Shown here: piece after piece, positions 9,039 through 19,507 of the stretch
How the letters are laid out: each line of letters begins with the position of its first letter
Numbering within the stretch: position 1 is the stretch's first letter
NCBI GenBank assembly: GCA_023079485.1
Contig: CM041083.1
Location: 153,902,552 to 153,966,551 of the forward strand
Origin: Archilochus colubris
Taxonomy: Eukaryota; Chordata; Aves; Apodiformes; Trochilidae
Direction: 5' to 3'
Length of the DNA stretch: 64,000 bases
Position numbers and translations under genes: made by a program
Notes under the pieces: generated by a model
Database searches by the model: none
What the model saw: the letters and a program-made list of their open reading frames with translations, nothing else
What the model was told of the DNA's origin: nothing

Positions 9039-11959
9039 ATTATTTGTCTAGAAACAAAGAAGCAAATCATGTTACTTTCATCCATCACGGAATGCTGTTT
9101 AAATCACCACCTTTTCCTTGAATTTCCTTCCAATGTTCCATATCCTTCATATTTTATTTATCATGCAGAGAATTGGAAAGTAATTCAAACTCTATCTGTA
9201 ATCATAACAGAAATCTTAACTCATTTATGTTTGTGCCTGAAGTTAGACTACATATAGATAACAAATCTTTGACACACACTGAAATTTGCACTAAAAATGC
9301 ATGAGCTCATTCTTTTTATTTCTGATCTTGACACTATAATATAATCATTCTATATTTGCTTTTTTTTTTTTTATATGTAGTGCAGGAGTAAGGGTGACTA
9401 TATAATTTTGCATTAATCTCTATTTAAAATACATGCCAAACCTGAAAACTCTCTTTTGGTATGTCTAAATCTTCTAGATCCTTCTCCAGATATCTTAATC
9501 TGCAACTGATTTTTTTTCAAAAGCAAAAGGAAAATCAGCAACTTGGTTTGATCTTATTACTTGTCAGATTAGATTAAATCACATGCAGACTCTGAACATC
9601 ATTAAATTCAAAATGACCTTAGAATTATCCTATCAAAATTCTTAGGATCAGACCGGCTTAACCTTAACAGAAGTTATATCCAAATAAATGCAACTGGATC
9701 TCTACAGCTTAATTTTTATAAAGGGTACTGCACTACATCAAAGTAGATAGAAAAACTGCTGTGCTGTTTGGGCACCATAGGAAAGCAAACTTATTAACAT
9801 TTTAATGCAATTAAATACACTTTTCATTATTAGTAAAGTATAGACATTCAGCAAAAATAGTCACAATATAAATATGTAGTTTTAATAGTAGATTCTGTTA
9901 CACTTTTGCAGTATCTTGGGCTCCTGTTACTTTTGCATATTATTGGATGGTGATAAAAAGAAAAATTACAATGCCAAGAAAATATTAACAATGTAAATAT
10001 TGTGTATTAATAGTGTAAGCAGAAGGTAAAAAGTCTCATAATAACAGCAATAAATCTGAAAACTGGATATTTATTTCCAGGAAATCTTTATTATTGTACT
10101 TGTAGTTTGTTCCCTAAGAGGATTTGAACAAGCAGAGGTGAAAAATATTAATTTTGGTTTAGGAAGAAATTACTGTCTTTAATGTATTAATCACCATACA
10201 GTAATAATAATGTTTCAGATAATATTTATAATTGTGTCTCATCACCAGATCATTCATTAGAACAAAATATTGTTGTGTTGAATAATTTTTTTTTTATTTT
10301 ATGTGAAGGTTTGGAACTGTTGAGGAGAAGCTATAAGCTATTCTTCATGTAACAAAAGCATTATAAATCATAAAGCATTGGGTGAAAAAAAGCAATGGAT
10401 TTAAAAAACATTTGATACAATTCCGTTAGCAACACAAAGATTAATCAACCAGCTTGATTAATCAGTTGGTTTCAACCTAGTACTTCTGGAATGCCCTAGT
10501 GTCTCATAGATATAGTGCCATAACTTTCATACTCATACAATGTTTTCACAGTAGCATGTTTCAATAGCATTACTTAGCCAGACTTGGACTGAGTCCCTGG
10601 TGTCTCACCACAAAACTGCCAGTCAATACTTCCAATAGTGTCCTATACACCCCAATGTAAAGAATATACTGAAGAGTTGGATTCAAATACTTTGCTATAG
10701 TTTCTTTATACTATTTCACATAACCCTAGGTTATGTCTTTCATAGTCTTTGTCACCCACAATTAGCTTAATAAAATGCTAAGAAAAGGGTTATTTTCAGT
10801 TATATAAGTAATAATTGAATTTTTCAGGTATTCGGTATAAAAGTATTTATACTGTTTTCAGACATTTTCTATTTAAAAATACCTAGATAATACTGCAGAG
10901 AAGAAAGTTCTTTCTATCAATATGTAGGTTATCTTACTCTAGATATTTCTTATTACTGATTACTTTCTGATTACTTTTTTTTTAAGTAAAAGTGTGTTAG
11001 AAGGAAAGTTAATAGAAAGTAAAATTTAGAAAATAAAACCTTTCTCTATGGCCAGCTGGGAAGGAAAGCAACACATCTCCCCTGAGATGTATTTTTAGGT
11101 AACAAGTTTCCCCAAAAATATTTTTTCTTAATTTCTTCAGGACTTGCTCAGACTCTTAGCAATCGTGACTATGCTCTCAAAAAATCATTATGCTACTGGC
11201 TGGTGCACATTTGATCAGGTACAGCTGCTGAACATTCAAACTTCACTTGAGTATATCACTGAGTAATACTGGATGTCTTATAGATTATTATCTACTAATA
11301 TTTTCCACTAAGCTCTATTTTTCTCTTGCGCAAATTAACAAATAAAAGCTGCAAAACAAGATGTGGAAGAGGAAGGGAAGGAAGGTAATTCACACATCAG
11401 TAGTGATTGTTTTCATAGAGTAACCTGACAAAACAGACACAGTAGTGATCCATAGCGGAGTTGGAGGTTGCAGGTGCAAGGCAATGAAAATCAGAGCATT
11501 TGGGAAGTCAAGGATAGTAGCACTTCTACTACAGCCTTGGAGAAGGAAAATGAAAAGTTACACAGTTACAAATGGAAGGAAACCTGCAAAGAAAACAAAT
11601 TAATATTAGGTTGTGTAGATCAAATGCAACACTTGTAAACAGCCAGGAAAAGATTGAAGTCATCTCAGAATGGTTAAAACTTAAGTTTTAAGTTTAACTT
11701 AAAGTAGTTAATTCTGAACAAAACAGAAGGAACTATCAAGTAAATGACAACTACTAGAAAAGAAATACTTCTAAAACAGTTTCAATTAAGTAGAAGGAAA
11801 AAATAAATATATTTCTTTTCTAAGAGATCCCAAAAGCATGGAAGTTGAGCAGCAGTCCATGACAATTGGAGTCATCTACATGACTTTAATAAGCTACAGT
11901 TAAACGTTTCTACATGAGTTAGATATTCTAAGATGCTTTCACATTTAACATAGAGAAAT
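9039..11959. other. AT-rich noncoding DNA
   Basis: There is no coding or repeat family signal. A small perfect inverted repeat (GATTAATCA / TGATTAATC, 7-bp loop) lies at 10439-10463. Confidence 0.5.

Positions 11960-12008
<49 letters not shown>
11960..12008. repeat. (TAGA)n microsatellite, about 12 copies
   Basis: A perfect tetranucleotide tract with no interruption. It is likely length-polymorphic. Confidence 0.95.
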
Positions 12009-13546
12009 AATTTTTAGAGTAATATTTTAGGATTAAATGTATCATACCTTTCCTGTACTTGCTAACAGAGGTGAGTTGGTAGAGAATTTGAAGACAGAAG
12101 ATAACTTTAGTAAGAACTGTAGAGCTTATGAACCTTAAAATAATAAGGAATATTAGTGGACATAAAACACTGGTCTTCCAGGGAAGTTTTAAATAAACTG
12201 CCAGGAGGCAGTTTTAAATAAATTCAGGAAACAGAAATAGTAATTACATGGGAGTTAAGTGTAAGGTTAAAAAAAAACTCAACAAAACTTTAAGGAGAGA
12301 TCTGTTACATAAGCAATACTTGAAGAAACGTACAAAACCACATTATCCAAATGCATAAAAAGTATATAAGTACAATAATTCAAAATAGAGGAAAAACAGT
12401 TTCAAACAGTGAAAAGAAAGATAAATTGTTGGCAATAAATAAAAAATAGCATAACCATGGGAGGAAATAAAATAAAATTGTAGGAAATAAGAGAAATGTA
12501 AGGAACAGCTATATAAATACATTCCAGTTTTCTACACAACGTGCTCCACACATGCATATACACAGATATTGACAGATCTCTCCCATGCTGTCCCCTCATG
12601 ACAATTTCATTCTTTATTTAGAATCACAAATAATATAAAATTCAGTAATTTCTAGAGCATGACAGGGTAATGTCTTACACATTCATCAAGCTGAGAAAAA
12701 TTTTATACCATTTGCAGTTACATGTCAGTATTCCAACAAGCATCCATGTTTGTATAGTTCATAGTTAATGTAAGACTTCTCTGTTCTGTTTAATTGGTTC
12801 CATGTTCATGCAAACTGTAAAGTTTTAAAAGGTTAAAAACTGGTTTCAGTAATACAGGAACAAAACCTGGTACTCAGTTTATAACATTGAGATACTTTAA
12901 TAGGTATATGAACATAAATTTGACACCTGAACAAGGTTATGAGTAGAGAAATATTTATAGGTCAGATTCATTAGTACAGTATAAATCTACCTTTTATCAA
13001 AAGAAAATAACTTTTCCCCCCTGTTGAATAATCATAGAAGACACTATGGCAATTAGCTCATAAGCAAATATTTATAAAATAAGATGAATTATTCTTTAAG
13101 CCTGGACATTTTGGTTCTGAAATCAGGAATGTTAATGTAGTGTAAAGCTTACGTTTTTAAAATATTCTGCTGGCAGAATACAAGCCTCCCAGTTAAAATA
13201 GTCATTTGAGTCACAACATAAATAGAATCTGGAATGCATTTGTTGTGCATCTTCACATTTTGTACATGGCATCTATGTTTCATCCTTTCAAGATAGTATG
13301 TTTTGAAGAGAAGATTATTGTAATAAAAATATTGTTCACTTCTCAGCTACATTTCAATCTGTGGCAAAACAAACGGCATTCTCCTTTGATATTTATTGAG
13401 GGAAATGCATTGCAGAAAATTTCCATACTCCCCTAGAAGTCAGACTGACAGACTAGCTTTTCTGGCTTCATTTGACATAATACATTAAAAGCAATTATTA
13501 GAGAGATCTCAGTTGTTTACTTCATGAAAGCAGCTGAAATATTTAA
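12009..13546. other. AT-rich noncoding DNA
   Basis: Nothing recognisable. The right edge (13546/13547) is the inferred original ERV integration site. Confidence 0.45.
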
Positions 13547-13701
13547 GAAAGTGACATAAAAAAAAAAAAAAAAAAAAAAAGAAATAATAATGCCTTAAAG
13601 CATCTCTTTAAAGATGACAAAAAATCAAAGTGAGATATCTTCAAATCTCTATTGTATATTGTTTACTCCTGAAAACTATACATTATGTGCTTGTAGACCA
13701 G
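13547..13701 (+). repeat. Left copy of a ~155-bp direct repeat flanking the ERV
   Basis: This host sequence begins GAAAGTGACAT, contains a long A-run and ends TGTAGACCAG. It recurs at 16371-16527 with only a few differences: A-run lengths, one T/C and one C/A change. The left copy is joined to ERV gag sequence at its end. The right copy starts exactly at the LTR terminus and continues into unique DNA. The repeat is therefore host DNA from the right side of the integration site, present twice. Confidence 0.9.
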
Positions 13702-14255
13702 AGTTGAGCACATACAGCGTTGTCAGTATGTTCATTACTGGAGCTTGCGTCCCCAGTGCTCACGCCTGATGTACAGGGATCTCGAGTCACCAGCATATTT
13801 AGATTAGGTAACTCCACACTGGAGACTCGAGCAGCCATCTTTTCAGAAGGACCTCCTTTTGCCCTCGGCTTGCTCATCAACTCAAACACTCGGTCCTGTA
13901 GGGCAGCAGTAGGTTTCTTGTCCCACTTTCTCATGTCTTCTCCATACTCACATAGGAGTGCCCATAGAGTTCCTCTTTCTAATTTCTGTTTCTCTCGATC
14001 CTGCCTCGTAGGAGGGCGCCTCCTCTTAATGGCTGCAACGGGGTGTTCTTCTTCTGTCTGAGGAGAAAGGGGTGAATGCAGTCTCTCAGATGCCCTCTTG
14101 ATAGCTGAGACCCATGCCCGACAAGGGACTATGACAGCATTCTCACACTCCCGTACAGTTTTAATTACTTCACCCACAGTTGAATCCACATCTGCAGGAA
14201 CCCATAGCATTACTGACAGTGTGTGGTTAAAAAGGTGGTGGGGCAGCATGCACAA
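13702..14255 (-). pseudogene. ERV gag, distal part, frameshifted and truncated
   Basis: This frame is shifted relative to the upstream gag frame, so at least one frameshift lies between the two. It encodes a basic, low-complexity region with short motifs such as KRRRPPTRQDREKQK and GEDMRKWDKKP, which fit the region after capsid in Gag. No CCHC zinc knuckle is visible. The open frame continues past the ERV edge into the duplicated host flank and stops at 13683-13685, so its last six or so codons are host DNA. It is a dead relic. Identification rests on position and a remembered resemblance to avian ERV Gag, not on a search. Confidence 0.7.
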
Positions 14256-14340
14256 ACCTTTGCATCATAGGCCGAGGGCACGGTACGTGATAAGGATCTT
14301 CAATGTCATCATTATTATCATCATTATTATAGATCACGTC

Positions 14341-15570
14341 TCATACAGCCAGTTCTTCCAGGTACCTGATAGCTTTTCCAAGTTTGGCTGCTTTGATCTG
14401 TGGGCAGTCTATTTCCTCTTTATAGGGGTATCTCTCCCTCACAGCTGACAAGAGTCGTTTCCATAGACTGGTAGTTCCAGCCTTTTCCCCAAATGCCCGA
14501 TCAATACCTGCATCTTTGGCCAGGGATCCCAATTTCCTGGCTTCCTTCTGAGTTAATGTTATAGTAGTAGCCTCATCATTCCAGCATCGAAGTAACCAAG
14601 AGAGGAGTGGTTCACCTGAGAAACGGCTGTAGTCTTTTCTCAGAGTACGCAAGTCCCTCATGGAATAGGACTGAGCAGATTCTGAGTCTGAGTCCTCATC
14701 TGACTCTGCTCTAGAGTATGCTCTACGAGGAGAAGCAGTATCCTCTGTTTCCTCTATCACTTGGTCGTCTCGTTCAGACTTGGAAGGGTTAAGGCTCATT
14801 TCTGATTTCCATTGTTTTCCTCTCCTCCTAGTTATAAGATCAACAAGTAACTGTGTGGGCTGAGGGGGAGAGGCTGAGGCGTCTGCAGCTGTAGCAGCCG
14901 CAGGGCTTGCTTTTTGAGCAGCAGCAGTGTCTGTGGGAGTGGAGACAGCAGCTGGAGCTGTAACAGAAACACTGGCGATGCTGGCTGGCCTTATCTGAGT
15001 TATGCCCTTGCATGAGGCGGGGCGAGAAGCGGCTGGGGAGGCAGGAGTGGGGGTGCTCCCTGTATGAGGAGCAGCTCTCACTCTCCGAACAGCAACTCTC
15101 GGCCTCCGAGTAGACATACTCAGTCTCATTACTGTAGTTTTTGCATTACTCCTCACCAATATATGAGAGAAATTAACAACACCCACCAGAAGATTGAGAA
15201 AGGTAATGCTATTGCCACCAAAATCTGATGGAGTTAGCCCAAAATATGATGGAATGGTATAATTTCCCAAATTAAAACTGGGAGCGTAATTACCAATCGA
15301 ATTTCTTATCTCTATATGAAACACCACCGCTCCATGCACCATGGCAAACACCAGTATTGAAGACCATATTGCAATGATGGTTCTCAAGCAGCTCCTACGC
15401 AGGAAAACCCACATAGTAGCACTCATTCCAGCAGCAAAAATGCACATTACATATCCCAAATACCAAAGGTATGGCATGATTAGTCTAATCTCTAACCCTA
15501 TGAATTTTTCAAAGAACGAGGTCTGGTTCCAGCTCAGGAAAACCATTCTTTCACTGAAGTTAGAATTCAA
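14341..15570 (-). pseudogene. ERV gag, proximal part, 409 codons, premature stop
   Basis: This is the longest open frame in the window. It starts 54 nt after the PBS and ends at a TGA (14341-14343) beyond which Gag-like sequence continues. Residues 1-140 are strongly hydrophobic with three likely membrane segments (about 30-57, 64-86 and 121-139) and NxS/T sites between them. Residues 150-170 are basic, 165-240 are Ala/Pro/Ser/Thr-rich, and 262-300 are acidic and serine-rich. Residues 303-409 look like a capsid-type helical domain (RDLRTLRKDYSRFSGEPLLS, then SLWKRLLSAVRERYP). A second possible start is Met152 (15117), which would give a more usual leader length of about 500 nt and drop the membrane part. 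Myristoylation-type MG is absent. Two-frame breakage means no intact Gag. Confidence 0.75.
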
Positions 15571-15624
15571 ACTATTCAGGGAAATTGGTCAAAATTTAAG
15601 CTAGATTCAAGCCAAGTAGCTCGT

Positions 15625-15642
15625 GCCCCACGTTGGGCGCCA
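15625..15642 (-). promoter_or_regulatory. Primer-binding site, tRNA-Lys1,2 type
   Basis: The minus strand reads TGGCGCCCAACGTGGGGC, an exact match to the 18-nt site complementary to tRNA-Lys1,2 that is used by betaretroviruses. It lies 7 nt after the LTR end. Confidence 0.88.
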
Positions 15643-15784
15643 ATAAATCTGTCAAGGTTTAACACTGGCCCGGCGGTTAAACCGAAACAGATGCTCTCTA
15701 TTAATAACTCTCTCTCCTCCTTGATGAAGAAGGGAGAGAGAACAAGGGAGAGAGACTTCTCAGTTGGATATTAAACTACAAGAC

Positions 15785-15790
15785 TTTAAT
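15785..15790 (-). promoter_or_regulatory. LTR poly(A) signal ATTAAA
   Basis: ATTAAA on the minus strand in the block TTTCATTAAAG, also present in the homologous LTR at 8898-8903. Confidence 0.6.
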
Positions 15791-16065
15791 GAAACAGCAA
15801 TGATAGAGTAAATTAGTGAACACATACAGAAATACAGGAAGAAAAAAAAAGAGAACCACCCTCCTCCCCCTTCTCCCCCAACAACTCTCACGTCAACCGA
15901 GGCTGCAGGGTAGCCCTGGGAAAGTCCAGGCTGGACTCCTGGAGTTGGTAGCAGTCGGGAGCTGGAGGCAGGGAAAGAAGAAGGACAAGAGGCAAGAAGG
16001 GAAGCAGCTAGCTGAAGCAGGAAGAGGCGCCGGAAGGAGAGAGCGAAATTTGGAAAATCCCTCAA

Positions 16066-16072
16066 ATTTATA
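16066..16072 (-). promoter_or_regulatory. LTR TATA box
   Basis: TATAAAT on the minus strand after ACACTCAG, conserved with the 8571-8577 copy. It is followed by a GC-richer R/U5 region. Confidence 0.65.
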
Positions 16073-16370
16073 CTGAGTGTGACATCTATGGGATGGAACA
16101 CTCCGTTTGGTCAGTTCTAACATCTATCTTATCTGTTCCTCCCCAAAGGAGGGCTCCTGGATGGTAAAATGCTTTCCTCAGAGCTGAGCAGAGTCCTTGG
16201 CTCTGCATACCAGTCCCTGGCAGTACCTATAAACATCAAGCGTTATCAGCCCCAAAAGCAGACATTGTCTGAGGGACCCGCTGCCGATCTCAGCAACTAC
16301 TTAAAGAGGCTCAGCTGAAAGCAAAAGCACAAGCCAGAGAATCACCTTCATCCTGGCCCAAACCAGGACA

Positions 16371-16527
16371 GAAAGTGACATAAAAAAAAAAAAAAAAAAA
16401 AAAAAGAAATAATAATGCCCTAAAGCATCTCTTTAAAGATGACAAAAAAATCAAAGTGAGATATCTTCAAATCTCTATTGTATATTGTTTACTCCTGAAA
16501 ACTATACATTATGTGATTGTAGACCAG
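16371..16527 (+). repeat. Right copy of the ~155-bp direct repeat flanking the ERV
   Basis: Near-identical to 13547-13701. It begins at the base after the LTR end and runs on into unique sequence (TTACCCACTC...), so this copy is the ancestral position. See the left copy for the differences. Confidence 0.9.
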
Positions 16528-16617
16528 TTACCCACTCTATTCATACATAAAATGGAGGGAATAGAAAAAAAACCCATAATAATAAAAAAGCTACATTCAT
16601 TAATGAAAGTTTTCAGT

Positions 16618-18268
16618 TAACAGGAGAAGGCCAACACCCACCTCTCTACAACCTCCTCTCAGGTAGAGAGTGATAAGGTCTCCTCTCATCCTTGTCTTCT
16701 CCCAGCTAAACAATCCCAATTACCCAAGCTGCTCCTCCTAAGACTTGTGCTTTAGACCCTCTGCCAGCTTGGTTGCCCTTCTCTGAACTCACTCCAGCAA
16801 CTCAATGACTTTATTGTAGTAAGGGGCACAGAGCTGAACACAGTACTCACGGTGCAGCTTCAGCAGTTCTGAGTGCAGGGACACAATCACTTCCCTGCTC
16901 CTGCTGGCAACATTATTCCTGATACAAACCAGGCTACTGTTGGCCTTCTTGACCACCTGGGCACATGGCTGTCTCATATTCAGACAGCTGTCAAACAACA
17001 CCCTGTCAAAAAATCCATTTCTACCTGGCAGCTTTCCAGACAGCCATTCCTCCTCAAATCTGTAGCCTTGCCTGGAGCTGTTGTGACCCAAATGCATCAC
17101 CCAGCACTTGGCCTTGTCCAGCATCATAAAACTGGCCTCAGTCCATGGATACCTGCCCATGACCCTCTGCAGGACCTTCTTACCCTCGAACAGATCAACA
17201 CTCCCACTTAACTTGGTGTCATCTGCAGACTTACTAAGGAAGCACTGAATGCCCTCATCTAGATTGCTGATAAAGATATTGAAAAAGACTGGCCCCAAAA
17301 ATGAGCCCCTGAGAACATCATCAGTGACCAGTTGCCAACTGCATTTTAACTACATTGATTACAATTCTCTGGGCCCAGCCATGCAGCTTGTTATATACCC
17401 AGCAGAAAGTACACAAACCTTCAACCTTTAAGCCACAAACCTTCAACTTCTCTAGGATAATGTTGTGGAAGATGGTGTGAAAAGCTTTCCTAAATTCCAG
17501 GTAGCCAGTGTCCACGGCCTTTGGATGGGAAGAGGCTTAACAAGCTCCTCTGCCAGCTCCTTCAATGTTCTCAGGACAATCCCATTTGGCCCCATAGACT
17601 TTTGCCTGAGAAGATGCCATATCAGGTTGTTGACTGCTTCCTCCTGGCTTATGGGGGTTTGTTCTGTTCACCATCCCTGTCTTCCAGCTCAGGGGGCTGA
17701 ATATCAACAAGACATAAAGTTTCACAGCCTTTCCTTCACCTTGGTTGTAACATCTCCCCATCCCCAATCCAATATAGGATGGAGATTCTCTCTGGCTCTA
17801 TTTTTATTGTTAATGTATTTGCACAAATTTTTTTGCTGTTGTTCCTTATGACAGTGGCCAGATTGAGCTCCATCTGGGCTTTTGCTTTTCTAATTATTTC
17901 TCTGCATGAACCAGGGAGATCCCTGTAATCATCCTGAGAATCTTGTCCCTTCTTCCAGAGGAGGTAAACTTTTCATTTTTCCCCAGGTTGCTGAAAAAGC
18001 CTCTTGTTCATCCAGGCCTTTCTCTTCCTGACATTTCATATTACAATGCGTGACAACAGCCTGCTCTTGTGCTTTTAAGATTTCCTTCTTGATGAGTGTC
18101 TAGCCTTCCTGGACCCTTTTGCTCTGCAGGACTATCTTCCAAGGGACTCTCTCAACAAATGTCTTAAACTGGTCAAAGTGTGCCCTCCGGAAGTCCATGG
18201 TGGAGGTTTTGCTAATCCCTCTCCTTACTTCACTAAGGATTGAGAACCCAACCACTTTGTGTTCGCTA
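16618..18268 (-). mobile_element. Long CR1 LINE (1.65 kb, antisense)
   Basis: A minus-strand frame at 16789-17298 carries the CR1 RT palm region. It has an FFNIFISNLDEG block and the catalytic motif in the form SADDTKL (F/YADD in active RTs), then the post-RT region up to SREVIVSLHSELL. Further upstream ORF2 sequence extends to about 18268. An internal deletion relative to the usual CR1 order is visible near 17525. The very 3' end is missing. It is broken by stops and frameshifts. Confidence 0.92.
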
Positions 18269-19507
18269 AGATGAAGACGATTTTTAACATTAAAATGGTG
18301 AAGTGATATAGTCAGATAATTTATTCCATTTGTGACATACTATGAATGTTTTCATCAACTTATTTAAGCTTGTGGGTATTAAATATATAAAAGCAGTTAC
18401 AGATTCAATAGAAGTATTTTCCCAGTAACGTTAGTAAAGAACTACGCTTTCTGAATTTGTTCTCATTTAGGGTTTTTCCTTGAATATTTTTTATGAATTG
18501 TTTCTTGGAAGTTGTAGAAGAGTTGTATTTTAATTCATATCATGACCCAATGCAACAATGCTACTCCTATAATTTTTGCAGCATCTCCAAAGATAATGTT
18601 TTTCCACAAATCAAATATGATTAACAATTTGCTTCTGAGACATTCTCAAAGATTTGTTGATTTTTTTCTTCTATCCTCCAGAATATTTGCTTTTACTGTG
18701 TCATTTCCACTGTACACTTTGCTACAATATCTACAGAATGATGTGTCATTAGTGTTACTTTTCCGTCTGTCATGTAAAATTGACTGGTAAATTCAATGCA
18801 CTCATCTGCAAAATACTTCACAAAGTTAAATTAGGTGTAATTTAGTTGTCTACATTATCTAGCTTTTAACGTATAACTAATGAGAAATTATGGATTTTGT
18901 AAATAATTTATATGTTCTAGAGGGTCAGTGCAACTCTGGATGGATAACTCAGACTAATAGCTGTGTTATAAAATCTGCCCAGCTGAAAGGGATGGTAGTA
19001 CCTGAGCATGCTGCTTTCTAATTTTGAGTGTGTGATTCTGCTAACCATTCCAGATGGTTGGAGGGCAAACAAAAGAGCTGTTAACATCTTAAGAGAATGA
19101 TTCACTACATGGTGGTAGTTACTGTATTCAGTTGTGTATGTTAATAAAGCTTTCTAAATATTTCAGTCAAGGATTGGTGTACATCTGTTCAGTGAATACA
19201 AACGTTACCTTTAGACTGCAATACATTCTTCATTATCTGCTTTGGCTTACCTCTAGCTATTATTTAATAGATAAGGAAGTTTTGTGTGTCATATTTGCAA
19301 ATTAAATATCATTACACTAATCAGAAGTGTAAATAGTATTATATAAAAGATACATATCAGCTATTACTTCAACATTGCAACTAATTAAACTTTATCAGGG
19401 TACTTATACATTCCAGCTTTTCTTCTGGAGAATACAACTCAGAAAGGGTTGTAAGAAATCTGTTCTTCAGTAACTGCAGTGAAATTCTTTGGAGAAATAA
19501 TCAAGCC
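18269..19507. other. AT-rich noncoding DNA
   Basis: No supported feature. Confidence 0.5.

Larger units (their letters stand above)
13702..16370 (-). mobile_element. Truncated class II (ERV-K-like) endogenous provirus
   Basis: Read on the minus strand the order is LTR (16370-15650), a 7-bp gap, a tRNA-Lys1,2-type primer-binding site, a short leader, then a gag frame that is broken and cut off at 13702. There is no pol, env or second LTR. The LTR starts TGTCCTGG and ends TTGACA. A Lys1,2 PBS is known for betaretrovirus-like elements, hence the class II assignment, which is inference. The proviral 3' half is missing, and in its place is a second copy of host flank (13547-13701). Confidence 0.88.
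15650..16370 (-). mobile_element. 5' LTR of the provirus (721 bp)
   Basis: TG...CA termini on the minus strand (TGTCCTGG ... TTGACA). It contains the TATA box (16072-16066) and ATTAAA (15790-15785), and is directly followed by the PBS region. The outer edge at 16370 abuts the host repeat GAAAGTGAC cleanly, so this end looks like a normal integration junction. A perfect inverted repeat, TCCTGG / CCAGGA with a 6-nt loop, sits at its 5' terminus. Confidence 0.9.

Noticed and set aside
10439..10463. GATTAATCA / TGATTAATC inverted repeat as a regulatory operator
   Set aside because: It is AT-rich and short; such pairs are expected by chance in this composition.
13720..14061. Plus-strand frames opposite gag (13720-14061, 14098-14448)
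   Set aside because: They are complements of the minus-strand gag relic, with no domain sense.
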